A stretch of 64,000 nt of DNA from Rugalucina vietnamica (taxonomy: Eukaryota > Mollusca > Bivalvia > Lucinida > Lucinidae): contig OZ024883.1 in NCBI GenBank assembly GCA_964017185.1, positions 40,478,395-40,542,394 on the forward strand, in the 5' to 3' direction. Shown here piece after piece: positions 1 through 11,336 of this stretch. Position 1 is the first letter of the stretch. Every line of letters starts with the position of its first letter. The notes below the pieces were generated by a model. That model ran no database searches and was not told the origin of the DNA. It worked only from the letters and a program-made list of their open reading frames with translations. A program made the translations under genes and the position numbers.

Positions 1-90
1 AACACCGGTGGTAGAGGTGGTCGTCTTACAATTACCTACTCTGTCCTACGAAAATACCATCACCAATGAAAGCTGAGTGCCTTGTTTTCC
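1..90 (+). other. possible partial exon of the VWC/ShKT gene at the window edge
   Basis: The first bases read T-G-G-R-G-G-R-L-T-I before losing frame at a TGA. The pentapeptide G-R-L-T-I also occurs in exon 2 of the paralogous gene at 18190-18324, which sits just upstream of that gene's VWC exon, as this stretch does. No convincing donor follows, so it may be a degenerate exon or chance similarity. Confidence 0.25.
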
Positions 91-215
91 CTCAATCAAT
101 CAATCAATCAATCGTATCCTATCCTCAGTCACGTACAAGATATTAATTACTGCTGACTGCATAGTGCCATAGTCATTGATTCATTTTATTAACAAAAGCG
201 ATTTAATATTTACAG

Positions 216-3200
216 ATACCTGTTATTTCTTGAACACAACTTTCAACAAGGGAGATCACTGGAAGGATACCTGTAAATATGACTGTGAATGTATTGATAC
301 CGACATGAACCAGGCTCTGTGTACAGACATGTAAGTATTCATGGTGTACATAGTAAATATGACTGTGAATGTATTGATACCGACATGAACCAGGCTCTGT
401 GTACAGACATGTAAGTATTCATGGTGTACATAGTAAATATGACTGTGAATGTATTGATACCGACATGAACCAGGCGCTGTGTACAGACATGTAAGTATTC
501 ATGGTGTACATAGTAAATATGACTGTGAATGTATTGATGCCGACATGAACCAGGCTCTGTGTACAGACATGTAAGTATTCATGGTGTACATAGTAAATAT
601 GACTGTGAATGTATTGATACCGACATGAACCAGGCGCTGTGTACAGACATGTAAGTATTCATGGTGTACATAGTAAATATGACTATAAATATGACATGTG
701 AATGTATTGATACCGACATGAACCAGGCGCTGTGTACAGACATGTAAGTATTCTTGGTGTACATAGTAAATATGACTATAAATATGACATGTGAATGTAT
801 TGATACCGACATGAACCAGGCTCTGTGTACAGACATGTAAGTATTCATGGTGTACATAGTAAATATGACTGTGAATGTATTGATACCGACATGAACCAGG
901 CGCTGTGTACAGACATGCAAGTATTCATGGTGTACGTAGTAAATATGACTGTGGATATATTGATACCGACATGAACCAGGCTCTGTGTACAGACATGTAA
1001 GTATTCATGGTGTACATAGTAAATATGACTGTGAATGTATTGATACCGACATGAACCAGGCGCTGTGTACAGACATGTATTTCAACAATACGATACATTT
1101 ATGGTGTACATATTAAATATGACTGTGAATGTATTGATACCGATATGAACCAGGCGCTGTGCACAGACATGTAAGTATTTCAACAATACAATACATTCAT
1201 GGTGTACATATTAAATATGACTGTGAATGTATTGATACCGACATGAACCAGGCGCTGTGTACAGACATGTAAGTATTTCTACAATACAATACATTCATGG
1301 TGTACATATTAAATATGACTGTGAATGTATTGATACCGATATGAACCAGGCGCTGTGCACAGACATGTAAGTATTCATGGTGTACATAGTAAATATGACT
1401 GTGAATGTATTGATGCCGACATGAACCAGGCTCTGTGTACAGACATGTAAGTATTCATGGTGTACATAGTAAATATGACTGTGAATGTATTGATACCGAC
1501 ATGAACCAGGCGCTGTGTACAGACATGTAAGTATTCATGGTGTACATAGTAAATATGACTGTGAATGTATTGATGCCGACATGAACCAGGCTCTGTGTAC
1601 AGACATGTAAGTATTCATGGTGTACATGGTAAATATGACTGTGAATGTATAGATACCGACATGAACCAGGCGCTGTGTACAGACATGTATTTCAACAATA
1701 CGATACATTTATGGTGTACATATTAAATATGACTGTGAATGTATTGATACCGATATGAACCAGGCGCTGTGCACAGACATGTAAGTATTTCAACAATACA
1801 ATACATTCATGGTGTACATATTAAATATGACTGTGAATGTATTGATACCGACATGAACCAGGCGCTGTGTACAGACATGTAAGTATTTCTACAATACAAT
1901 ACATTCATGGTGTACATATTAAATATGACTGTGAATGTATTGATACCGATATGAACCAGGCGCTGTGCACAGACATGTAAGTATTCATGGTGTACATAGT
2001 AAATATGACTGTGAATGTATTGATGCCGACATGAACCAGGCTCTGTGTACAGACATGTAAGTATTCATGGTGTACATAGTAAATATGACTGTGAATGTAT
2101 TGATACCGACATGAACCAGGCGCTGTGTACAGACATGTAAGTATTCATGGTGTACATAGTAAATATGACTGTGAATGTATTGATGCCGACATGAACCAGG
2201 CTCTGTGTACAGACATGTAAGTATTCATGGTGTACATGGTAAATATGACTGTGAATGTATAGATACCGACATGAACCAGGCTCTGTGTACAGACATGTAA
2301 GTATTCATGGTGTACATAGTAAATATGACTGTGAATGTATTGATACCGACATGAACCAGGCTCTGTGTACAGACATGTAAGTATTCATGGTGTACATAGT
2401 AAATATGACTGTGAATGTATTGATACCGACATGAACCAGGCGCTGTGTACAGACATGTAAGTATTTCTACAATACAATACATTCATGGTGTACATAGTAA
2501 ATATGATTGTGAATGTATTGATACATGTTTTCTGATCAATTAAACCCTTATGTTTTCAGTTGCCCACATTACACAACTGTTCCTGTCAATTGTCAAATTG
2601 TTATGAAGCCAGGACAGTGTTGTGCTTCCCTGGAATGCAACGGCACAGGTACGAATGAATCGAAACTTTGACAATCGAATCGTATTTACTATAATTTATC
2701 AGCCCCAGCTCTCCAATGTATGCTTGTAAAGCTGCATGTAAGTCAGAATATTTAGGGCCAAGATCTGACAAAAGGGGTCTTCAGGTCGAAAATTCAAAAT
2801 TAAGATATTTATAACATGTGAAAGACCAAGTTTTCCTGAGCATTTTCTGAAAATTCGAAGAGATTCTATTCTCAAATAGCACAGATATGAGCGTTGAAAT
2901 GTGTGTAATTGATGCATTCTTCACATGACGTCATGAAAATTGTTGATGACGTCTCGACGTTAATGACATTAACGTCTTTATATCACTGTAATTAAAAGAA
3001 TCCAGGTCTAACATTCTCAAAATTCTATGAGTTTCTCGAAGTTCAACATCGTTTGATAAAACATGCATAGCAAAGGGCGCACCTGGATTTTTAAATGAGG
3101 GTAGTTCTTGTGGCGCAACGGTTGCTATGGCAACATACATGATACAAATAGCTTTGTTTCATAAGAAATGTATGTGTCTCATATTGTGTTTCAATTTTAA

Positions 3201-5420
3201 AGCAGGTTGACATAAATATCGGAATCAGCAAAAGATTCCCACTCCAAAAACCCGAGGTGGGAAAAAACCAAACTAACAATCCTATACCATGAAAACATAT
3301 TGTAAGCCGAATGAGCAGCTATTTTTCCAATAGGTGTCCACTCAGTAGGAGCATACAAAATGCCTCAAATTTAGGTGGTTTTTAAATTCTAATAGCAAAA
3401 AATGTACTTGAATGCCCGAAGACCCCTTTTGTCAGATCCGCACTCTTATGATTTTAAATTAATGCCTGTGTATAATCCAATGTATTTAATATAAATCAAC
3501 TAAGACTGGTATGTTCTCTAAATAATATGGTCATCCTCCAAACGATTCTGAGAGTAGTACTTTGTCTATAATTGAACACATTTCTGGTAAATGCACGTCT
3601 TATTTAACTCATTTAAGCCTGGCGTCCCTTTTATGGGACATAGGCAAACAGAATAGTCCCAGATGTGACGCCGCAGAACGCGGCGTCCCATCTGGGGCTA
3701 TTCTGTTTGCACAGAGAAATTTAATCGAAAAACTGAATAAAATTTATAAATAACTCCTGCTGCCCCTAAAAATGAAAGTGGACTCGCTCAAATGATAGTA
3801 TTGGGAAAATCCATTCGTCAAATATGGGTTAAAATCTCAGTCGTTTTATATTTCAGCTCCAAACATAACTGACAATGGCAGCGGTGACGGAGGTGAGTGA
3901 ACTTTTACTCATTAACTCATTTAGTGTATATCATTATTTCTACAACATTTCAACTTCGGCGCCGTACGTAGCAGGGGTTGGTAACTCAAAGCCATCTTAA
4001 GCTTAAGATCAACTTACTACCAACTTAAGTATGGTGAATAACTGAAAATGACCTTAAGTTACGTTGACAACTTATACTTAACAAGATCGTAACTTTACGA
4101 TCAACTCAAGCCCAACTTAGCGTCGTCTTATCTTACGAAGTGCTTCTTTTATTTGAAAACGTTACGATAGCTTTGAGTAACTGGAATAGCAAAGTTCGTA
4201 AATTTTAAGATGGACATCTTAAGACTATCGTACGCATGTCATAAGTAGGGGAACTTACGAACTTAGTTACTAACCCCAGATACGCTGCTTGTGCCTCGAG
4301 GCAAAGCTCTTAACCGACTAATTGACTACCTGATTACTGCTATAACCGCTCAAAATAGTCAGAGCCTTTCACGGAAAAGCGGTTTAGTCATGTCACCCCA
4401 ACATATAAAACTTTGGTGTTACTTAGGTTGATATATGTTGAAGCCACCACATCCCATCGTTGGTTCGAAGGCCCATGACACGGAGGCGACGTCCTGATAC
4501 GACAATAGTTGTTGACTGGAACGGTATAGCAACAAATCAAACAAACAAGAAAAAATAACGAGCATTAAAAAACCGATAAACAGGAATGGGAGGAAAGATT
4601 ACGATTATATTTAATTCTGCTCAGTCAAAAATGGCCCATAACCGAATGATGCTTCAGACAAAAGTTGAATGCAAAGGGCTTAGTGGCCTTAGAGAAAAAA
4701 ATGTTTGAAAGTGTAGATGCACACACCAAAGGACGGACGGACGCCGGCTCAAGTCCCGTCCAATGAGCTCCCACGAATTTCGTTTCAGAGGACTGTGCTG
4801 ATAACAACCCCAACTGTGATTATTATCCCGACAGCGCCTGCCAAGTCCCCTATGGACCATGGGCAAAAGCAAACTGTGCTCTAAGATGTGATTATTGCCC
4901 AGGTAAAGAACAATTTTATTCGTTTATATATACATATAGATACCCAGATTTGACACGTGGACACACGTGCTCTTAAGATGTGAAAACTGTTCGTGGAAAT
5001 AGACACATCGCTGTGTTTAGATGCGGGGTGTACAAGCACGTGTTAACTATGTTCTGCGATATAATTTACTTTCAAAAGCAAGTCCGGATTCTTGATTATT
5101 CTTATAAATTAATCCAATATTCTCTTGCTTAGTATGTATATAGCAAGCATGCATATCGTACCAGATCAGAACAGTTGATACACAGGGATTTAAAGCATCA
5201 CATGTCAATGCAAACCACATTCATTGTTTAAAGGTTCACCCGTTCACATTCAGTTAATTTTCTTACAGGACAAGCACCACCATGCAATGACAGACTGTCC
5301 TACTGCAATAAGTACGACCTTGACGACGCATGTACAAACTACTTGGGCTGGGCCAGACACAACTGTGTAAAATCGTGCAATATGTGCAGACTGCCCGGCT
5401 GGAATACCCTTAAGGATTAA
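216..5420 (+). CDS. secreted VWC + two ShKT domain protein, 3' part (5 visible exons)
   Basis: Proposed exons are 216-330, 2560-2648, 3857-3892, 4789-4902 and 5269-5420 (stop TAA 5418-5420). All have GT/AG borders and the phases join without conflict. The first two make a VWC-like module: C-Y-F-L-N, G-D-H-W, then C..C.C, a C-T-D-I-C junction codon split by the intron, and C-C-A-S-L-E-C. A 12-codon Gly/Asn/Ser linker exon follows. The next two exons each encode one six-cysteine ShKT domain, and the protein ends P-G-W-N-T-L-K-D. VWC and ShKT modules are typical of extracellular matrix, shell or byssus and venom-type secreted proteins, so an extracellular role is inferred; I do not recognise the exact protein. 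The 5' exons lie before the window. A paralogue with the same order and the same P-G-W-N-T end lies at 17329-23868. Confidence 0.8.
273..2524 (+). repeat. tandem array of about 26 copies of an exon 3' half plus splice donor (80-bp core unit)
   Basis: An 80-bp unit starting AAATATGACTGTGAATG repeats head to tail. Each unit holds the last ~58 nt of the VWC exon (Y-D-C-E-C-I-D-T-D-M-N-Q-A-L-C-T-D), the donor GTAAGT, and about 20 nt of intron. Some units are 95-100 bp because of an inserted TTCAACAATACAATACATT segment, and two carry an extra TATAAATATGACATG stretch. A higher-order duplication of about 610 bp is visible: the variant donor ACATGTATTTC recurs at about 1075 and 1685. Only the first copy has the complete exon and an upstream acceptor (AG at 214-215). 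Confidence 0.93.
2757..3446. mobile_element. intronic inverted-repeat element with a Naiad 3' tail inside
   Basis: Left end GATCTGACAAAAGGGGTCTT (about 2762) is matched inverted by AAGACCCCTTTTGTCAGATC at about 3420-3440, giving 20-bp or longer terminal inverted repeats about 690 bp apart. The stretch 3228-3350 inside it matches, on the minus strand, the 3' tail of the Naiad element at 52.7-52.9 kb. No transposase frame is seen, so it is non-autonomous. Confidence 0.55.
3603..3834. mobile_element. MITE family C copy 1
   Basis: The ends TTTAACTCATTTAAG and the inverse of CATATATGGGTTAAAA-like sequence form imperfect terminal inverted repeats. An internal palindrome around 3650-3712 contains GCAAACAGAATAG and its inverse flanking CATCTGGGGC-type arms. 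The second copy lies inverted at 19823-20040. This copy ends 22 nt before the acceptor of the exon at 3857. Confidence 0.7.
3974..4277. mobile_element. small inverted-repeat (MITE-like) element in an intron
   Basis: GGGGTTGGTAACT at 3974 is mirrored by AGTTACTAACCCC ending at 4277, so about 300 bp is bounded by inverted repeats. The interior is full of short self-complementary CTTAAG/TAAGTT motifs. It lies in the intron 3893-4788 of the VWC/ShKT gene. No coding sequence is seen. Confidence 0.55.
4318..4555. repeat. SINE-like remnant
   Basis: The stretch ends in TTGTTGACTGGAACGGTATAGCAACAAATCAAACAAACAA, close to the 3' ends of the SINEs at 39745-39959 and 49.7-49.9 kb. Its first half (GATTACTG..TAACCGCTCA..GTCTGAGCCTTTC-like) is shared with about 45845-45960. 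It is degenerate and has no clear tRNA-like head. Confidence 0.45.
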
Positions 5421-5800
5421 ACCACCTATCTCATATTATAGTCAAGCCAATCCCAGCGTACACATGAGGTCATAGTAACGTCACATATACGTCATGATGA
5501 CGTCGGGTCAGTCATGATGTCACGTCAAACGTCAGGATGACACCATGTTACTGTCATGATGTCACATCACACGGCATGATGACGTAACATCAATATTATG
5601 ACGCAATATCAATATCTTGTGGCGTATTTATGACGCCATGTGTTTGTTAGGATACGCTAGGCCGTCATCTCAGGGTTGAAGTTTTCCATTTTGCCATAAT
5701 TTCTCAAATCAGTGTGAAAAATATTTATCAGTGTACAAGTATCCTATCTGTCGTTGTATTAAACAGGTTTATAGATATTTTGGTGAATAAACATGTTATT
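5421..5800 (+). other. 3' UTR with repeated CATGATGACGT motifs and polyadenylation signals
   Basis: After the stop at 5420 the sequence carries many short repeats of the types GTCATGATGACGTC, GTCATGATGTCACGTC and CATGATGACGTAACATC (about 5465-5610), each with a TGACGT/TGACATC core. ATTAAA at 5758 and AATAAA at 5786-5791 are plausible polyadenylation signals. Confidence 0.6.
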
Positions 5801-6019
5801 TGTCAATGCAACTGTTGATTTTCTTTTTTATCCAATGTCCAAAGAATTTTGCTGTTGTGATATGCCTCAGTTACAACGTAAGCCACAAATACCAACAGTC
5901 CTTGAAGAAAATGGGGAATCAAAATAACACACCTATCTGAACATGTTGGTGGGTTCAACTTGGTTGCTCTAATGCTTTACTTCCACTGCCTAAAGTTGAT
6001 GCCGTAAGTAATACACTTG

Positions 6020-9000
6020 ATAGTTCGTCTCTAACTAATGAGAAAGACCATCATTATTTCTTGAATAGTGCTGATGTTTGTTGGTGAGTTCTTTGATGGC
6101 TGACTAGGCCAATTCTGGCTCTAAACTGTCGGTTGCAAGTAGAGCAAGTCAATGTCATAGAGTCTGATGGTGGCACATTTGTTTTGGCTTTGCGCTCTCT
6201 TCGCTTTCTTTCAGCTTCACAGATTCTCTTCTTTTCATAAAGAGCTGCTCCTTTGTTGATGAGACCTCGCCACTTTGATCGCTCCTGTGCAGTCTGTTCC
6301 CAGGACCCCATTGGTATTTCGAAATCCTTCAGAGAGGTTTTGAGGGTGTCTTTGTAGCGTTTCTTCTGGCCACCTTGAGAGCGCTTTCCCTCCTGTAGTT
6401 CTCCATAGAAAACTTTCTTTGGAAGTCGCGCATCAGGCATTCTTATAACATGGCCAGTCCATCTTAGCTGTGCTAGCTTTAAGACTGTATGCATGCTTTG
6501 CATCCCTGCTTTCGTCAGGACCTCTGTGTCTGGAATCTTGTCCTGCCACTTGATTTTTAACAACTTTCTCAAACAGCTTAAGTGGAAATGGTTTAGTCTC
6601 TTTGCATGGCGTTGGTATACTGTCCAGGTCTCACATGCATACAAGGGGGTTGGCAGTACCACAGCCTTGTAGACTTTCAGCTTGGTGTCAAGCTTGATTC
6701 CATTTCGCTCCCAGACATTTGCACGGAGTCGTCCGAATGCCACACTAGCCTTTGCAATTCTGGCAGTGATCTCATCATCAATATGCACTGTTCTGGAGAG
6801 AGTGCTTCCCAGGTAGGTGAACTTGTCAACAACTTTCAGTTTTTGCCCATTCACAGTGATGGTTGGTTCATTATATGGCTTTCCGGGCGCTGGTTGGTGT
6901 ACAACCTCTGTCTTTTTTGTGCTGATTGTGAGATCATAGTTATCACATGACTGTGAGACTTGATCCATGGCTCTTTGCATTTTTGCCTCTGTGCTGGCAT
7001 TCTTATCCATATCATCTGCATAGAGGAGCTCATCTAGCACATCAGTCTGGACCTTAGTTTTGGCTTGCAACCTTCTGAGGTTGAATATGTTGCCATCAAA
7101 ACGGTACCTGATTGGAAAACCAGTGTCACTGTCCTGAAAAGCATCCATAAGCATGGCAGAAAACATCATGCTGAACAGTGTTGGTGCCAGAACACAGCCT
7201 TGTTTGACCCCATTTGTTACTTCAAATGGTTCAGAGAACTCTCCATCATTTTGCACACGTGCCTGCATGCCATCATGAAACTGCCGCACCATTGCTATGA
7301 ATCTGGGTGGACAGCCAAACTTGGCCATGATTTTCCAGAGTCCATCACGACTAACAGTGTCAAAAGCTTTGGTGAGGTCAACAAACGTCATGTATAGATC
7401 TACATTCTGTTCTTGGCATTTCTCCTGAAGCTGTCTTGCTGTGAATATCATGTCTATTGTCCCTCTGTCTTTTCTGAATCCACATTGACTTTCTGGGATA
7501 AGTCCCGTCTGATCAAGATGAACATTCAGACGATTCAACAGAATTTTTGCAAGTATCTTCCCAGCAATTGATAGGAGGGAGATGCCTCTGTGATTGTCAC
7601 AGACTTGAGGATTTCCTTTCCGCTTGTATAGGTGGATTATGGATGCATCCTTAAATTCTTGTGGGATAGCCTCCTTTCTCCGCATACAGTGAAACAACTC
7701 TGTCAGTTTCTCTGCCATGGGTAGCCCCCCAGCCTTGTAAACTTCAGCAGGAATTGCATCTGCACCTGGGGCTTTGCCAGATGATAGTTGTTGAACTGCT
7801 TTTCTTGTTTCCGTAACGGTAGGAAATTCATCTAACAGAACATTGCACTCTATCTGTGGAAGTCTGTCGATTGCATCCTCATTGATGCTTGATGGTCGAT
7901 TAAGCACACTATTGAAGTGTTCTGCCCACCTCTCCAAGATAGCTTCTTTATCTGTGAGAAGAGTGTTTCCATCTGCACTGAGCAATGTGGTGGCTCCAGA
8001 ACTCTTTGGACCATAAATGGTTTTCAGTGCATCATGAAATTTCTTCATGTCCTTTCTATCCGCAAAAGACTGAATTTCTTCTGTTTTCTTCCTCAGCCAG
8101 GAATCTTGCATGTCCCTAAGCTTGGTCTGGACTGTCTTACAAATGTTGCTGTAGGCTGCTTTCTTTGATACTGAGCTAGTATCATCTTGATGTGCCTTGT
8201 GCAATCGGTGCTTTTCTTCAAGAAGCCTCTGAATTTCGTCATCATTCTCATCAAACCAGTCTTGATGTTTGCGAGATGGATGGCCTAAGGTGCTTGCAGC
8301 TGAAGAAAGAACTGTTTTATGGAAAACTGTCCAGTTTTCTTCTGGGTCCTCTGAACTGAGATTCATTGCATCCAGTTGGTTGCAAATGTCTGTTAAGAAA
8401 TCTTGTCTCATGCTGTCTTTATTCAGCTTTGAGACATCCAGTCTCTTAGGAGCTTTCTTGCCTTGAGGTCGCCTCGCAGGCTGTATTCTTAGGTTGAGTT
8501 TGCTGACAACCAGTCTATGATCTGTCCAGCAGTCTGCACCACACATAGTCTTTGTCACTTTAACATCCTGCCTGTCTGTTCTCCGCACAATGACATAGTC
8601 TATGAGATGCCAGTGTTTGGAACGGGGATGCATCCAGGATGTTTTGTTCCTATTAGGTAGACGGAAGACTGTGTTGGTGATTAGAAGGTCATGTTCAGCA
8701 CACTTCCTGAGAAGCAAGAGACCATTGCTGTTGCACTTTCCAACCCCTTCTGGACCTATAACTCCTTCCCAGGTCTGGTGGTCTGTACCCACTCTGGCAT
8801 TAAAGTCGCCAAGAAGGATAAGCTTGTCTGTGCGGGGTGTTGCAGAAATAACATTGTCTAGGTCATCATAGAACTTGTCCTTGACCTCATCTGGATTGGT
8901 CATTGTGGGTGCATAAGCACTGACAATAGTTGCATGTTTATTGCCTGACAGAGGAAGTCTCAATGTCATTAGACGGTCATTAATGCCTTTTGGCAACCCT

Positions 9001-9600
9001 GACAGCTTACCAACAAGTTCTGTTTTGATGGCAAAGCCAACTCCTGCTTCACGCCTCTCTTCACTTTTGCGTCCACTCCAGAAGAAGTTGTATCCAGCAC
9101 CAACTTCTTTGATCTCCCCAACATCTGCGAACCGAGTCTCACTCAATGCAGCTATCTGTATATCATACCTCCCAAGTTCTCTGCCCACAAGGGCCGTTCT
9201 ACGCTGTGGTCTATCTGACCCAGCATTGTCCATTAAAGTACGCACATTCCATGCGCCAATCCGTAAGGGAATTACTCTAGCTTTTTTCTTTGTATTTCGA
9301 CCGCTTAAGGGGATCCCCGCTGATCGCGGTTAACCAGCCAGGGGGTTTGAAGCAGGCAATTGTTTAGGGCACCTTTTCTAGCCCCTTCCCCATGCTACGG
9401 GGGTGAGCAGTGCGGTCCTAAATAGGTCTGCTCAGTCGCTCAGCCGACTGCCGAATTCTGCTTACTGCTTCTCCTCACAGAAAGCGACCATTAGAACTGA
9501 GCCGCCTGTGTGCAGGTCTGCAACTACAGCTCCCAGTGTGTCCTACACCTGCTGCTTCGCCACTCGCCCATCGCCACAGGACTTTGTAGGTATGTGGGTG
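6020..9600 (-). mobile_element. LINE-A copy 1: APE-type non-LTR retrotransposon, near full length
   Basis: A complete endonuclease plus reverse transcriptase frame (6054-9245) is followed by only about 35 bp of 3' UTR, ending at about 6020 in GACGAACTATCA without a poly(A) tail. The 5' side contains a conserved-looking non-coding stretch (about 9330-9560). A second copy at 61.1-62.8 kb is nearly identical over their shared 1.7 kb, which points to recent activity. The 5' boundary is uncertain. Confidence 0.85.
6054..9245 (-). CDS. LINE-A endonuclease / reverse transcriptase polyprotein
   Basis: A single frame of about 1,063 codons. The N-terminus is an APE-type endonuclease (exonuclease-endonuclease-phosphatase fold): L-S-E-T-R-F near residue 34, L-L-G-D-F-N-A-R-V near 144, and T-D-H-R-L-V near 242. 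The middle is a reverse transcriptase: G-K-A-P-G-A-D near 490, G-F-R-K-D-R-G-T near 590, F-V-D-L-T-K-A-F-D (motif A), G-V-K-Q-G-C-V-L-A-P (motif B), and L-L-Y-A-D-D-M (motif C, both catalytic Asp present). The C-terminus has a C-x2-C-x12-H-x3-H finger. The open frame continues upstream to 9329 (includes G-A-W-N-V-R-T, the usual start of this endonuclease) but with no ATG. The first in-frame ATG is at 9233, so the true start or 5' end may be altered. It looks catalytically intact. Clade is not fixed: the very short 3' UTR is RTE-like. Confidence 0.88.
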   Translation of the reverse strand: MRTLMDNAGSDRPQRRTALVGRELGRYDIQIAALSETRFADVGEIKEVGAGYNFFWSGRKSEERREAGVGFAIKTELVGKLSGLPKGINDRLMTLRLPLSGNKHATIVSAYAPTMTNPDEVKDKFYDDLDNVISATPRTDKLILLGDFNARVGTDHQTWEGVIGPEGVGKCNSNGLLLLRKCAEHDLLITNTVFRLPNRNKTSWMHPRSKHWHLIDYVIVRRTDRQDVKVTKTMCGADCWTDHRLVVSKLNLRIQPARRPQGKKAPKRLDVSKLNKDSMRQDFLTDICNQLDAMNLSSEDPEENWTVFHKTVLSSAASTLGHPSRKHQDWFDENDDEIQRLLEEKHRLHKAHQDDTSSVSKKAAYSNICKTVQTKLRDMQDSWLRKKTEEIQSFADRKDMKKFHDALKTIYGPKSSGATTLLSADGNTLLTDKEAILERWAEHFNSVLNRPSSINEDAIDRLPQIECNVLLDEFPTVTETRKAVQQLSSGKAPGADAIPAEVYKAGGLPMAEKLTELFHCMRRKEAIPQEFKDASIIHLYKRKGNPQVCDNHRGISLLSIAGKILAKILLNRLNVHLDQTGLIPESQCGFRKDRGTIDMIFTARQLQEKCQEQNVDLYMTFVDLTKAFDTVSRDGLWKIMAKFGCPPRFIAMVRQFHDGMQARVQNDGEFSEPFEVTNGVKQGCVLAPTLFSMMFSAMLMDAFQDSDTGFPIRYRFDGNIFNLRRLQAKTKVQTDVLDELLYADDMDKNASTEAKMQRAMDQVSQSCDNYDLTISTKKTEVVHQPAPGKPYNEPTITVNGQKLKVVDKFTYLGSTLSRTVHIDDEITARIAKASVAFGRLRANVWERNGIKLDTKLKVYKAVVLPTPLYACETWTVYQRHAKRLNHFHLSCLRKLLKIKWQDKIPDTEVLTKAGMQSMHTVLKLAQLRWTGHVIRMPDARLPKKVFYGELQEGKRSQGGQKKRYKDTLKTSLKDFEIPMGSWEQTAQERSKWRGLINKGAALYEKKRICEAERKRRERKAKTNVPPSDSMTLTCSTCNRQFRARIGLVSHQRTHQQTSALFKK

Positions 9601-10149
9601 CAAGTGTGATGAAATTGTTGTGTATGCAAGTGCTTGTGTGTTGAGAAATAAGATGACATGCGCTATGAAATTGGATTATAGTGAGGAAGAGGTGCGTAAC
9701 GTCAACCTCACTCTCTAGTCCTCGCCCAGCTGCGCCCAGAGGCAAGACACAGGTCAAGACGTCTGGAGTTGGGTTTGGATGCAGTGGATGACCGTAACAT
9801 CTTTAGTGCCTTGTCACGCTCTGCATGTTCCACAACATGTTGCTGTATCGCTTTCTGAACCGTTGAATCAGGTGATTTCTTCCGCTCCATCTACCGAAAC
9901 AGTCTTTGCATATCTGGACTAGGCATATCCAGACACACAGGTTTGATTTTGGAGTTTCCTTCTCCTAGATGAATTGCTGGCCACAGCTGAAGAGCTCCAT
10001 CTACCCTTCCTTAGGTTTTGTTTAGAGACCTGTAAACTCCTAGGAGGACTGTCAACCAAGACTAATGAGTTCCCCCTGCCCAGCTAGATTTTTGTGTAGA
10101 GAACTAGCTTAACTCCTAGATGAGTTGCCTTCCAAGGCTAACGAGCCCC

Positions 10150-11320
10150 ATCTGCACCGCATGACAACAGGTAGTACTGATTACATGTTACAGTAGCAGT
10201 TAAACTGACCTGACCTTAAAGACAAAAGAAACGCAGCCCTTGGTTAATCTCAGGTAACGGCTGATTCAAATTATGACCTGTGACTTTATTTCGATTAATT
10301 GACTTCTTACTTTCTTACCTACACATTACTTTCTGTGTAAATGTCATGGTGGCATATTCTAGCGTGTGCCCGCGGCCGGTGTTTTGGGCAACAATATTAA
10401 AAATATAGAATTTTTTTCTACCAAAACATTTCAATTGTATCTTATATTAAAAAAAAATTATGTATATTGCATGGGCAGGTTTTCAAAATGTGAGTTGAGT
10501 AATTGCTTCTCAAATGTTTATTTATGTGCTTTAGTTAATTGTTTTTACCTAATCAGAATCAAGCTTTTGTTACTTTATTGTTAATGTTATACTATTTCAT
10601 TTCATTATTATTTATATGTGATTCATATGCTACTATGTGGTGGCCCATAATTGGAAATAAATTTTATTCTATTCTATTCTATCAATGATTAATAGTTATT
10701 GTCATAACCTCAAAATTCAATTTTCACGAAATTTCACAATTTTTGTATCCTCTATTGACAAGCATAAACGCAGCTCTTGCATATCTCGGGGATATAATTC
10801 TTTCAAAGCACAAGTCTAGACAAGAGCCTGACATAATAATTTTGTTGAGCTGCATGCTGTTGACGTGCATCAAGCATTTTGACTTCCGCACATATGAGGT
10901 CACTTTATGGATATTTGCGACAATCTCAAAATCATTATTTTAAGTGAAAAATGAACTTGTGAGTACTGAACTTTGATACAACACTTTCGGGAGTCTTTCA
11001 TGGGAATGCGTACTGAGATTCGCCAAGATACTTTTATGTACGTACGCAAGGTGCCAAAAAGAAATTTAATAATCCCGACATTGTTGAGTGATTTAAACTG
11101 ATCCACGCTTTTCTCTAATATGCTCATTGCTCTTAAAGGATCTCAGTTTTAATTTTTATTTGCTATTACTGCAGCTTGTGTTGTGCCGTGTGGCGGCCCT
11201 AAAATGTCTCCCCGTACACCATCCATAGTGCAGATTACATTTTCCTTTTGGTAATTTGAGATCAGCGAAGATATTCTGAGAAATCAGAAATTCATCGGTT
11301 TACATTCATTCTCTAACCAA
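10150..11320. other. intergenic, AT-rich, no gene seen
   Basis: No coding pattern or RNA gene was found. About 11095-11155 carries the repeat TAATATGCTCA..GCTCTTAAAGGATCTCAG, which also occurs at about 12830-12875, 19315-19350 and, more diverged, 27030-27065. Confidence 0.5.
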
Positions 11321-11336
11321 CGTTTAATGTATTTGG

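Noticed and set aside
579..920. 113-codon repetitive open frame (and similar at 2225-2482)
   Set aside because: Antisense shadow of the 80-bp exon/donor tandem array; the repeated unit keeps a frame open by periodicity.
6606..9333. several plus-strand open frames of 60-130 codons
   Set aside because: Shadows of the minus-strand LINE-A frame; they have no domain similarity, and the same shadows recur in copy 2.
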